Below, piece by piece: positions 7,121 through 13,545 of a stretch of 17,322 nt of DNA. Position 1 is the stretch's first letter; every line of letters begins with the position of its first letter. Both the position numbers and the translations under genes were made by a program. Source of the stretch: a bacterium (GTDB lineage: Bacteria; Bacillota_I; Bacilli_A; RF39; UBA660); contig JAQXHT010000095.1 of NCBI GenBank assembly GCA_029007415.1, positions 1-17,322 on the forward strand, given 5' to 3'. Below the pieces are notes generated by a model. That model saw only the letters and a program-made list of their open reading frames with translations, was not told the DNA's origin and searched no databases.

Positions 7121-7729
7121 ATGATGGAAGTTTTTGTACATTTTTTTAGGGACACACTTAGTGGTCCTATTTATGTTATAGTAGTAATAATTGCAATCAT
7201 TTTAATATTTGCTTGTATTGGTTATTTAGCAGAAAATAAAATCAAAGAAAAAAAACAAAAAGAGAAATATGCCGAAGTGGCTGGTCCTGGTGAAGTGGTT
7301 AAATCAGTTGAGGCAACCGCTCCAATTCCTGTCGTTAGTGCAGGAACAACTCAAGTTAATGAAATTCCTGTAGCGCAGCCGGTAGCAGTAAAACAACCAG
7401 TTCAACCACAAGTAGTAGCAACACCAGTCGAAGAAATAAAAACTGTTACCGTAGAGCCAGTTGTGACACCTGTTCAAGAAGTTAAACCAGTAGTGCAACC
7501 AGTAACTAATACTGTTCAGGTACAACAAGCACCTCCAAAAGTAGCACCAGTAAAAGAACCACTTCCTCCAATTCAACCAGTAGTTAAAGAAGTGGTAGTG
7601 GAACAACCAGTTCGACCACAAGTAGTACAAACTCAAAAACCAGGAGAAGCAGTAAAGATAAATCCTATACCACAAGTTATAGTTGAAAATAATACTACAG
7701 TACAACCAGTTAAAGAACAAGCTAATTAA
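7121..7729 (+). CDS. single-pass membrane protein with Pro/Val/Gln-rich tail
   Basis: This 202-residue protein has one membrane helix at about 15-37, then the strongly basic ENKIKEKKQKEK (38-49), then some 140 residues almost wholly of Pro, Val, Gln, Thr and Glu. Loose repeats occur, for example QPVQPQVV (92-99) and QPVRPQVV (162-169), and many P-V-x-x-V steps. By the positive-inside rule the Lys cluster puts the tail in the cytoplasm, which is unusual for a Pro-rich wall-spanning segment. ATG 7121 and ATG 7124 are both possible; GAGGG at 7113-7117 is three or six bases away, so the second may be favoured. It shares a promoter region with cdaA, 55 bases downstream. I know no family for it. 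A disordered tether or scaffold for the neighbouring membrane complex is a guess. Confidence 0.75.
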   Translation: MMEVFVHFFRDTLSGPIYVIVVIIAIILIFACIGYLAENKIKEKKQKEKYAEVAGPGEVVKSVEATAPIPVVSAGTTQVNEIPVAQPVAVKQPVQPQVVATPVEEIKTVTVEPVVTPVQEVKPVVQPVTNTVQVQQAPPKVAPVKEPLPPIQPVVKEVVVEQPVRPQVVQTQKPGEAVKINPIPQVIVENNTTVQPVKEQAN

Positions 7730-7732
7730 GAG

Positions 7733-7761
7733 ATTACAAATTAATAAAAATATAGTATACT
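7733..7761 (+). promoter_or_regulatory. internal promoter directly before cdaA
   Basis: ATTACA at 7733-7738 (four of six bases match TTGACA), a 17-base spacer and TATACT at 7756-7761 lie in the 55-base gap before cdaA. The strong ribosome site AAGGAGG follows at 7772-7778. cdaA and cdaR could therefore be expressed without the Pro-rich gene. Confidence 0.5.
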
Positions 7762-7784
7762 AGTAAGAAGTAAGGAGGAAAGAT

Positions 7785-8618
7785 ATGGTTATTACAGCAA
7801 CGACAGTAATTACAATAATTAAAAAAATTATTGATATTTCAATAGTTTGGTTAATGGTATATATATTATTAAAAAGCATTAGAAATAGTGTAAAATTGAC
7901 ACTTTTATTTAAAGGTGTCGTTATTATCGTATTTTTGAAAGTAATAAGTGATATCTGTGGTTTTACTACAGTAGGTGTTCTACTTGAATATATAATTATG
8001 TATGGACCACTAGCACTTATCGTTATCTTCCAACCAGAAATACGTAATATTCTAGAACAATTAGGAAGAAGTCAACTTTTAGGAAGACATAAAACTTTAA
8101 CTGTAGATGAAAGGGAACACTTAGTCTACGAAATAATTCAAGCAATGGATTACTTAAGAAAAAATCGTATCGGTGCCTTAATGGTAATAGAACGTGATGT
8201 AAGTTTAGGTAATTACATTGATAAAGCTAAAAAAGTTTATGCAGATTTAACAAGTGACCTATTAGGAGCAATATTCTATGAAGGTAACCCACTTCATGAT
8301 GGAGGAGTTATTATTCAAGGAGATCGTATAACTTGTGCTGGAGCAGTATTTCCAACTAGTAGTAGTACAAAAATAAATAAACATGTTGGAACAAGACATA
8401 GAGCTGCTTTAGGACTAGCAGAAGAAACAGATGCTATTTGTTTGGTTGTGTCAGAAGAAACCGGTCGTTTATCAGTAGCTATTAAGGGAGAACTTTATTA
8501 TAACTTATCATTAGATGATGTTAGAATGATGTTAATAGATGAATTAAAACCAAAAACAAATAGTACTTATGATCAGGAAGAATTAGAAGAGGAAGAGTTA
8601 TATGAAGAAGATATTTAG
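7785..8618 (+). CDS. cdaA: diadenylate cyclase CdaA (membrane-bound, c-di-AMP synthesis)
   Basis: CdaA joins two ATP molecules into c-di-AMP, which controls potassium and osmolyte uptake and wall homeostasis in Bacillota. The 277-residue protein has about three N-terminal membrane helices (to about 82), a linker helix, and the DAC domain. Family motifs are visible: F-Q-P-E-I-R at 82-87, N-P-L-H-D172-G-G-V at 168-175, V-G-T-R-H-R-A-A at 201-208, and S-E-E-T-G at 223-227. The usual D-G-A triplet reads D-G-G here, a small change at a catalytic motif. The C-terminus is a short acidic tail. AAGGAGG at 7772-7778 lies six bases before the ATG. The gene overlaps cdaR by 17 bases, as expected of a regulator pair. 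The usual third gene, glmM, is not in the window. Confidence 0.96.
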   Translation: MVITATTVITIIKKIIDISIVWLMVYILLKSIRNSVKLTLLFKGVVIIVFLKVISDICGFTTVGVLLEYIIMYGPLALIVIFQPEIRNILEQLGRSQLLGRHKTLTVDEREHLVYEIIQAMDYLRKNRIGALMVIERDVSLGNYIDKAKKVYADLTSDLLGAIFYEGNPLHDGGVIIQGDRITCAGAVFPTSSSTKINKHVGTRHRAALGLAEETDAICLVVSEETGRLSVAIKGELYYNLSLDDVRMMLIDELKPKTNSTYDQEELEEEELYEEDI

Positions 8619-9960
8619 AGGAATAGGAAAATTATTTTCCCATATTGGAGCTTTCTTTGACCGTATTTTAATTACTCCCATAACAAAATTGATTTTAAAA
8701 GTTACTGATTTTTCGAAGAAAAATGCTAAAAGTATTGAAAGATTTTTAGGAAAAAAACAAACCCTTATAGTTATTAGTTTATTAGTGGCACTGTGTATCT
8801 TCTTTATAATAGATGGTGAAAGTAGTGCTACTATCGATCAATATGCTGAAATACTTTATGACCAACCAGTAACAGCTACTTATAATGAAGAAGCTTATGT
8901 AGTTGAAGGACTACCAAAAACAGTTGACATAACTTTGGTAGGACAAAAAAGACACATCTTCTTAGCTAAACAATCACCTAGTGAAGGAGTAACAGTAGAC
9001 CTTACAGGTTTAAAACCTGGTCAACATAAAGTTACACTAAAATATAGTCAAAGACTTAAATCATTAGATTATAGATTAGACCCATCAACTGTAACTGTAA
9101 CAATCTACGAAAAAGTAAGTGCTACTAGAACATTAACTTATGATATCTTACATAAAGATAATTTAGATAGTAAGTTAAATATTGATAAAGTAGAACTAGA
9201 TCGTAGCGAAGTTATTATCAAAGGTGCAGAACAAAAGCTTAAGAAAGTTGCTACAGTAAAAGCTTTAGTAGATGTAGATGACTTTGTTAATCCAGAACCT
9301 GGAGAAATGACACTTAAGAATGTTCAATTAGTTGCATATGATACAAACGGAAAAGTAGTTGATGTAGAAATTGTACCTAAGACTGTAACAGCCAAAGTAG
9401 TTATTACTTCACCAAGTAAAGAAGTACCATTAAAGATAGTACCAAAAGGAGATTTAGCTTTCGGTAAAGCCATTAAATCTTTAAGTACAAGTGTTACTAA
9501 TGTAACAGTTTATGGTAGCGAAGAAGCCTTAGCTAATATTAGTTCTTTACCAGTAGAAGTAGATGTAACGGGACTTGAAAAGAGTAAAGATTATACAGTA
9601 ACACTTAAGAAACCAACAGGAGTTACTGATATTAGTACAAAAACTGTAACTGTTAAAGTAGTAATTGATGATTCAACTGTTAAAGAATTCCAAGATATAT
9701 CAATCGCTACTGAAAACTTAGATACATCTAAGTATAAAGTACAAGCTTCAAGTGAAGCAGATAGTAAAGTAACAGTAGTAGTTAAAGGTAGTAAGTCAAT
9801 AATTGATAATATTGACCAATCGATTATTAAAGCTTATGTAGACTTAAAAGACTTAGGTGTAGGTGAACACGAAGTTGAAGTTAAAGTAACAGGTGACGAT
9901 GTAAAACTTACTTACACACCTAAAGTTAAGAAAGTCAAAGTTAAAATTACTGCAAAATAA
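8602..9960 (+). CDS. cdaR: CdaR, YbbR-repeat regulator of CdaA
   Basis: CdaR binds CdaA through the membrane and modulates c-di-AMP production, acting mainly from outside the cell. The 452-residue protein has a cytoplasmic N-terminus of about 52 residues, one membrane helix at 54-70, and four YbbR-like beta domains at roughly 80-168, 175-268, 273-354 and 360-450. The repeats show themselves as recurring V-D-L/V-T-G-L and V-x-V-x-V-x-V strands. The N-terminal stretch is basic and amphipathic and is longer than I expect for Bacillus CdaR, where the helix comes close to the start. The ATG lies inside the end of cdaA in another frame, after a purine-rich AGAGGAAGAG site, so the two are probably translationally coupled. 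A terminator begins right at its stop codon. Confidence 0.93.
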   Translation: MKKIFRGIGKLFSHIGAFFDRILITPITKLILKVTDFSKKNAKSIERFLGKKQTLIVISLLVALCIFFIIDGESSATIDQYAEILYDQPVTATYNEEAYVVEGLPKTVDITLVGQKRHIFLAKQSPSEGVTVDLTGLKPGQHKVTLKYSQRLKSLDYRLDPSTVTVTIYEKVSATRTLTYDILHKDNLDSKLNIDKVELDRSEVIIKGAEQKLKKVATVKALVDVDDFVNPEPGEMTLKNVQLVAYDTNGKVVDVEIVPKTVTAKVVITSPSKEVPLKIVPKGDLAFGKAIKSLSTSVTNVTVYGSEEALANISSLPVEVDVTGLEKSKDYTVTLKKPTGVTDISTKTVTVKVVIDDSTVKEFQDISIATENLDTSKYKVQASSEADSKVTVVVKGSKSIIDNIDQSIIKAYVDLKDLGVGEHEVEVKVTGDDVKLTYTPKVKKVKVKITAK

Positions 9961-9983
9961 AGAAGAGCGAAAGCTCTTTTTTT
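9961..9983 (+). terminator. intrinsic terminator of cdaA-cdaR with GAAA tetraloop
   Basis: AAGAGC at 9963-9968 pairs with GCTCTT at 9973-9978 across the stable GNRA loop GAAA, and five T follow at 9979-9983. The stem can extend by two pairs into the bases after the cdaR stop. The last T bases overlap the stop codon of the convergent DUF378 gene. Read leftward the hairpin is the same but its T-tract is broken, so termination of the DUF378 transcript would be weaker. Confidence 0.88.
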
Positions 9984-10176
9984 AGTCGCGGTCAAATAAA
10001 TAACTGATATCAATTAAACCAGCAATACCTATAATAATATAAATAATTTTAGCAATAATATTATCAGAGCCTCCAAATAAAGAAGCAACTAAGTCGATAT
10101 TGAATAGTCCAACAAAAGCCCAGTTAATCGCTCCAATTATAATTAATACTAAACATACTTTTTTTAATGTATCCAT
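9982..10176 (-). CDS. DUF378 small membrane protein
   Basis: The 64-residue protein has two hydrophobic helices (about 7-29 and 36-56) with the DUF378 pattern: I-I-G-A-I-N-W-A-F-V-G-L-F in the first, then a short loop with D-L-V-A-S-L-F-G-G, then a second helix with G-I-A-G-L-I-D. DUF378 proteins are common small inner-membrane proteins in Gram-positive bacteria; their function is not known. I start it at the ATG at 10174-10176 because AAAGGAGGAATTT stands directly before it on the minus strand (10177-10189). A longer in-frame start at 10218 would give a Lys-rich leader without a ribosome site and would place AGGAGG inside the coding region. It is convergent with cdaR and divergent from the lipoprotein gene. 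Confidence 0.85.
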   Translation of the reverse strand: MDTLKKVCLVLIIIGAINWAFVGLFNIDLVASLFGGSDNIIAKIIYIIIGIAGLIDISYLFDRD

Positions 10177-10251
10177 AAATTCCTCCTTTTTCTTTTTTAG
10201 TCTTTGTAATTTTTTCAAAATTATTCGTGAATATTTAAGAAAAATTTTTAA

Positions 10252-10257
10252 TATAAT
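10252..10257 (+). promoter_or_regulatory. consensus -10 of the lipoprotein gene
   Basis: A perfect TATAAT lies at 10252-10257, thirty bases before the TTG start chosen for the lipoprotein. No good -35 is visible at 16-18 bases. The leader would be about 25 bases and contains GAGGTG at 10275-10280. Confidence 0.45.
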
Positions 10258-10286
10258 AAAATGAAAACATAAATGAGGTGAATATA

Positions 10287-11288
10287 TTGAAAAAGATTAG
10301 TCTTTTATTACTACTTTCTCTTTTAGTTGTCACTGGTTGTTCTAAAAATAGTGAGCAAAATGTTTTAAAAAATATGTCTAAAGATATAAATAATAGTAAA
10401 GGTTATATTTTAACAGGAAAGTTAGAAGTAGTTAATAATGACGATACTTATAATTACCAAGTAACATCTGCATATAAAAAAGGTGATTATTATAGGATAA
10501 GTTTAAAAAATACAGCTAATGACCACGAACAAATAATTTTAAAAAATGATGAGGGAGTTTATGTTCTAACACCTAGTTTAAAGAAAAGTTTCAAGTTTCA
10601 AAGTGACTGGCCTTATAATAATTCACAGGTTTATTTGTTACAATCAATTATTCAAGATATAGAAAATGATAATAAAGCAACTATGGAAAAAGATAAGAAT
10701 AATTATATTTTTACTAGTACAGTAAATTATCCAAATAATAGAAATTTAATAAAACAAAAAGTAACAGTAGATAATAAATTAACAGTCAAAAAAGTGGAAG
10801 TGCTTAATGATAATGATATTCCAAAAATTACTTTAAATGTAAAAAGTATTGATAAGAGTCCAAAGTTTGGAAAGAATTATTTTGAGATTGAAGATATTAT
10901 GAGTACCTTTGAAGATACTGATACGAAAGATACTAAACAAACTAGTAGTATTGAAGATATTATTTATCCACTAGTAGTTCCAGAAGGAACAAAACTAAAA
11001 AGTGAAGAAAAACTAACTAAAACTGGTGGAGAAAGAGTAATTCTTACTTTTGAAGGCGAGAAACCATTCTTATTAGTAGAAGAAACTGCTAAACAGGAAG
11101 ACGAATTAACTATTATTCCAACTATTGGAGAGCCATATATGTTTATGGATACAATTGGAGCTCTATCTGATAATTCACTTACTTGGAGTAGTGGTAATAT
11201 GGAGTATTACTTAGTAAGCGATGTAATGAATCAGGAAGAGTTAGTAGAAATAGCATCTTCAATAAATGTGTTACCAACAATGAAATAG
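10287..11288 (+). CDS. lipoprotein with LolA/YdcC-like fold
   Basis: The mature protein is about 315 residues. KKISLLLLLSLLVVTGC is a lipoprotein signal with a V-T-G-C lipobox, so the Cys should be lipidated and the protein held on the outer face of the membrane. The body, with K-G-Y-I-L-T-G-K-L-E, then G-V-Y-V-L-T-P-S-L, then S-D-W-P-Y-N-N-S-Q-V-Y-L-L-Q-S, matches my memory of the LolA-like lipoproteins of Bacillota (Bacillus YdcC, clostridial GerS), which are linked to sporulation or germination. The last 110 residues (from YPLVVPEGTKL to I-A-S-S-I-N) look like a DUF4367-type domain. I chose TTG at 10287 because GAGGTG (10275-10280) lies six bases before it; the in-frame GTG at 10278 is part of that site. 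A link to spores is inference only. Confidence 0.78.
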   Translation: MKKISLLLLLSLLVVTGCSKNSEQNVLKNMSKDINNSKGYILTGKLEVVNNDDTYNYQVTSAYKKGDYYRISLKNTANDHEQIILKNDEGVYVLTPSLKKSFKFQSDWPYNNSQVYLLQSIIQDIENDNKATMEKDKNNYIFTSTVNYPNNRNLIKQKVTVDNKLTVKKVEVLNDNDIPKITLNVKSIDKSPKFGKNYFEIEDIMSTFEDTDTKDTKQTSSIEDIIYPLVVPEGTKLKSEEKLTKTGGERVILTFEGEKPFLLVEETAKQEDELTIIPTIGEPYMFMDTIGALSDNSLTWSSGNMEYYLVSDVMNQEELVEIASSINVLPTMK

Positions 11289-11306
11289 TCTATGTGACTA
11301 TTTTTT
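11283..11306 (+). terminator. intrinsic terminator of the lipoprotein gene
   Basis: AAATAGTC at 11283-11290 pairs with GACTATTT at 11296-11303 around the five-base loop TATGT, with further T to 11306. The left arm overlaps the TAG stop codon of the lipoprotein gene, so the gene and its terminator share bases. Confidence 0.8.
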
Positions 11307-11317
11307 GTGCAGAAATA

Positions 11318-11437
11318 TTCTACTGCACCGTAATAAATCACTAAAAATAGCAAAAAATTACAGTACACTGTAATAAATTGTTAGAAGATACAAAAAAATA
11401 CTCTAGCCAGTAATAAATTAAATTTCTTTATATTAGT
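11318..11437 (+). repeat. three imperfect 40-bp tandem repeats before asnS
   Basis: The core GTAATAAAT occurs at 11330-11338, 11370-11378 and 11410-11418, an exact 40-base period. Units 11318-11357 and 11358-11397 also share a CAAAAAA end; the third unit is degenerate after the core. In each unit an imperfect dyad ends in the core. The middle one is perfect: ATTACAGT, two bases, ACTGTAAT at 11357-11374. The array lies between the lipoprotein terminator and the asnS promoter and is outside any gene. Confidence 0.7.
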
Positions 11438-11471
11438 TAACCTAACAGTTACTTCTTTTTCCTTGAAATAA

Positions 11472-11500
11472 TTGACGTTGATGCAAATTTTCTCTATAAT
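11472..11500 (+). promoter_or_regulatory. asnS promoter
   Basis: TTGACG at 11472-11477, 17 bases, and TATAAT at 11495-11500 form a near-consensus sigma-A promoter. Transcription would start near 11507, leaving a leader of only about 18 bases with the ribosome site AGGAGG at 11512-11517. A leader that short leaves no room for a T-box or other riboswitch. Confidence 0.85.
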
Positions 11501-11524
11501 ATTAAAAGAAGAGGAGGCATCGAG

Positions 11525-12901
11525 ATGATAGATGTTCGTGATATTTATAAAGATATAAGTAAATACTTAAATAAAGAAGTAACTATAAATGGTTGGATTA
11601 GAAATCATCGTAAACAAAAAGAATTTGGATTTATTACATTTTTTGATGGAACAGTATTTGAATCTGTTCAAATTGTTTATGATAAGTCATTAGCTAATTT
11701 TGATGATATTCAAAAATTAAGAGTAGGTAGTGCTATCAGTGTTACAGGATTAGTTGTAGAAAGTCCTAAAGCAGGTCAAGAGTTTGAAGTTCAAGCAAAG
11801 AAAATTACTCTTGAAGGAGATTGTCCAGAAGATTATCCTTTACAACCTAAAAGACATTCTATGGAATTTTTAAGAGAAATTGCATATTTACGTCCTAGAA
11901 CAAATACTTTCCAAGCTGTATTCAGAGTAAGAAGTGTTGCTGCAATGGCAATTCATAAATATTTTCAAGATAAAGGATTTGTTTATTTACACGCTCCATT
12001 AATTACTGCAAGTGATTGTGAAGGAGCTGGTGAAATGTTCCAAGTATCAACTCTTGATTTTGAAAATTTAAAAGGTAAAGAAATAGATTATAGCAAAGAC
12101 TTTTTTGGCAAGAGAACAGCTCTTACTGTATCTGGTCAATTACAAGGAGAAATATTTGCCTTAGCATTTAAAAATATTTATACTTTTGGACCAACTTTTA
12201 GAGCAGAAAACTCTAATACTAAAACCCATGCATCTGAATTTTGGATGATTGAACCAGAAATGGCCTTTTGTGAGTTAGATAGATTAATGGATGTAGAAGA
12301 AGACATGCTTCGTTATATTATAAAATATGTGATGGAAAATGCATATTCAGAACTTAAGTTCTTTGATAGCTTTGTTCATCCTGGTTTATTAGAAAGATTA
12401 AATACTGTCTTAAATGCTGAACCAAAGAGAATTACTCATAAAGAAGCAATTACAATTCTTAAAGAAAGCGGTAAAGATTTTGAGAATAAACCAGAATATG
12501 GTGAAGACTTAGCTAAAGAACATGAGAAATACTTAACTGAAGAATATTTCAAAGCTCCTGTATTTGTAACTGACTGGCCTAAAGACATAAAAGCTTTCTA
12601 TATGCGCTTAAATGATGATAATGAAACAGTTGCAGCTGTTGACTTCTTAGTACCACAAGCAGGTGAGTTAATGGGAGGAAGTCAAAGGGAAGAAAGATAT
12701 GATGTCTTAAAGAACAGAATGGACGAATTAAAGATGGATGAAGAAGAACTAGACTGGTATTTACGTCTTCGTCAATATGGAGGAGTAAAACATTCAGGTT
12801 TTGGTCTTGGCTTTGAAAGACTACTTATTTATCTAACAGGAATGGAAAATATAAGAGATGTAATACCATTCCCAAGAACACCAGGAAACTGCGAATTTTA
12901 A
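11525..12901 (+). CDS. asnS: asparaginyl-tRNA synthetase
   Basis: This class II synthetase charges tRNA-Asn with asparagine in the cytoplasm. The 458-residue protein has an N-terminal OB-fold anticodon-binding domain (about 15-100, including VTINGWIRNHRKQKEFGFI), then the catalytic core. Motif 2 reads F-R-A-E-N-S-N-T at 225-232 and continues to I-E-P-E-M at 242-246. Motif 3 reads GFGLGFERLLIYLTGMENIR at 425-444, and the C-terminus ends P-F-P-R-T-P-G-N-C-E-F. V-S-G-Q-L-Q-G-E (202-209) and the ending distinguish AsnRS from AspRS. Length and domain order are normal. The start is fixed by AGGAGG seven bases upstream. The next gene begins nine bases after the stop, using a ribosome site that overlaps the asnS stop codon, so the two form an operon. 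Confidence 0.97.
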   Translation: MIDVRDIYKDISKYLNKEVTINGWIRNHRKQKEFGFITFFDGTVFESVQIVYDKSLANFDDIQKLRVGSAISVTGLVVESPKAGQEFEVQAKKITLEGDCPEDYPLQPKRHSMEFLREIAYLRPRTNTFQAVFRVRSVAAMAIHKYFQDKGFVYLHAPLITASDCEGAGEMFQVSTLDFENLKGKEIDYSKDFFGKRTALTVSGQLQGEIFALAFKNIYTFGPTFRAENSNTKTHASEFWMIEPEMAFCELDRLMDVEEDMLRYIIKYVMENAYSELKFFDSFVHPGLLERLNTVLNAEPKRITHKEAITILKESGKDFENKPEYGEDLAKEHEKYLTEEYFKAPVFVTDWPKDIKAFYMRLNDDNETVAAVDFLVPQAGELMGGSQREERYDVLKNRMDELKMDEEELDWYLRLRQYGGVKHSGFGLGFERLLIYLTGMENIRDVIPFPRTPGNCEF

Positions 12902-12910
12902 GGAGGCATT

Positions 12911-13402
12911 ATGAATAAAGGTTATTACAATAATAGCAATGAAATGCAAGGCGCTGGAAAAAGAGTTGTTATAATAATTATTTGTGGCTTATTACTATTG
13001 CTTTTTATGTATTTTTTAACAACAAGAATTTTATCTAAAGAAGTAACTAAAAGAAGAAAACAAGAACAAGTTACTGAATCAACTATTCAATATGATAAGA
13101 TATTAGCTGGAGAGTCATTTACTGTTGATAATGAAGAATATTATGTAGTTTATTATGATAGTACTGATACAGAATTAGCATCAACTATTTCTAGTTATCA
13201 AGCTGATACAAAAGATATCAAATTGTATAGTGTAGATTTAAGTGATGGTATGAACAAAAAATACAGAACAGATGGTGATGTTGATACTAGTAGTATTGAA
13301 AATTTGAAAGTAAAAAATCCTACTCTTATTCATTTCAAATCTAAAGAAGTAGTAGATGTTCTTACTGATCAAGATGAAATCAAAAATTATTTAACAAAAT
13401 AA
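12911..13402 (+). CDS. membrane-anchored protein, possibly thioredoxin-fold without active Cys
   Basis: The 163-residue protein has a polar N-terminus, one membrane helix at about 18-37, a basic stretch (K-R-R-K at 47-50), and an outward domain of about 110 residues. That domain reads EEYYVVYYDSTDTELASTIS, then an I-K-L-Y-S-V-D-L strand, and near the end K-N-P-T-L-I-H-F-K-S-K-E-V-V-D-V-L-T. This order (strand, helix, strand ending V-D-L, then a Pro before a strand and a closing helix) resembles thioredoxin-like bacteriocin-accessory proteins. There is no C-x-x-C, and the domain has no Cys at all, so redox activity is unlikely. Its AGGAGG ribosome site (12901-12906) overlaps the asnS stop codon, so the two are co-transcribed. 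The fold call is tentative. Confidence 0.75.
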   Translation: MNKGYYNNSNEMQGAGKRVVIIIICGLLLLLFMYFLTTRILSKEVTKRRKQEQVTESTIQYDKILAGESFTVDNEEYYVVYYDSTDTELASTISSYQADTKDIKLYSVDLSDGMNKKYRTDGDVDTSSIENLKVKNPTLIHFKSKEVVDVLTDQDEIKNYLTK

Positions 13403-13434
13403 CGTATGAGTTTAATAGCTTGTACGCTTTTTTA
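13403..13434 (+). terminator. intrinsic terminator of the asnS operon
   Basis: CGTATGAG at 13403-13410 pairs with CTTGTACG at 13419-13426 (two G-T wobbles) around an eight-base loop. A C and six T follow. It begins directly after the stop codon of the thioredoxin-like gene. Confidence 0.72.
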
Positions 13435-13492
13435 ATCTTTACATAAAAAGTTGAAGAAAAGTAAAAATTTATCATAATCTAGTATACTTTTT

Positions 13493-13523
13493 ATTTAGAG
13501 AGTATCTAAATCTATGGTACAAT
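13493..13523 (+). promoter_or_regulatory. ctp promoter with overlapping inverted repeat
   Basis: TACAAT at 13518-13523 is preceded by TG at 13515-13516 with one base between, an extended -10. A weak -35 (TTAGAG) lies 17 bases upstream at 13495-13500. ATTTAGA at 13493-13499 and TCTAAAT at 13505-13511 are perfect inverted arms around five bases and cover the -35 and part of the spacer. A repressor bound there would block RNA polymerase; the regulator cannot be named. Confidence 0.5.
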
Positions 13524-13545
13524 GATATAGACGGTAGGTGAAATA

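Noticed and set aside
7304..7720. Minus-strand open frame of 138 codons opposite the Pro-rich gene
   Set aside because: Its Trp/Tyr/Phe-rich product is the mirror of the repeated Pro, Val and Gln codons on the plus strand; no start signal is present.
11318..11437. Short CRISPR array
   Set aside because: The period is regular, but the repeats are only nine bases exact, the intervals are AT-rich and similar to one another, and no cas gene is near.
11438..11524. T-box leader before asnS
   Set aside because: The promoter at 11472-11500 leaves a leader of about 18 bases, too short for a T-box.
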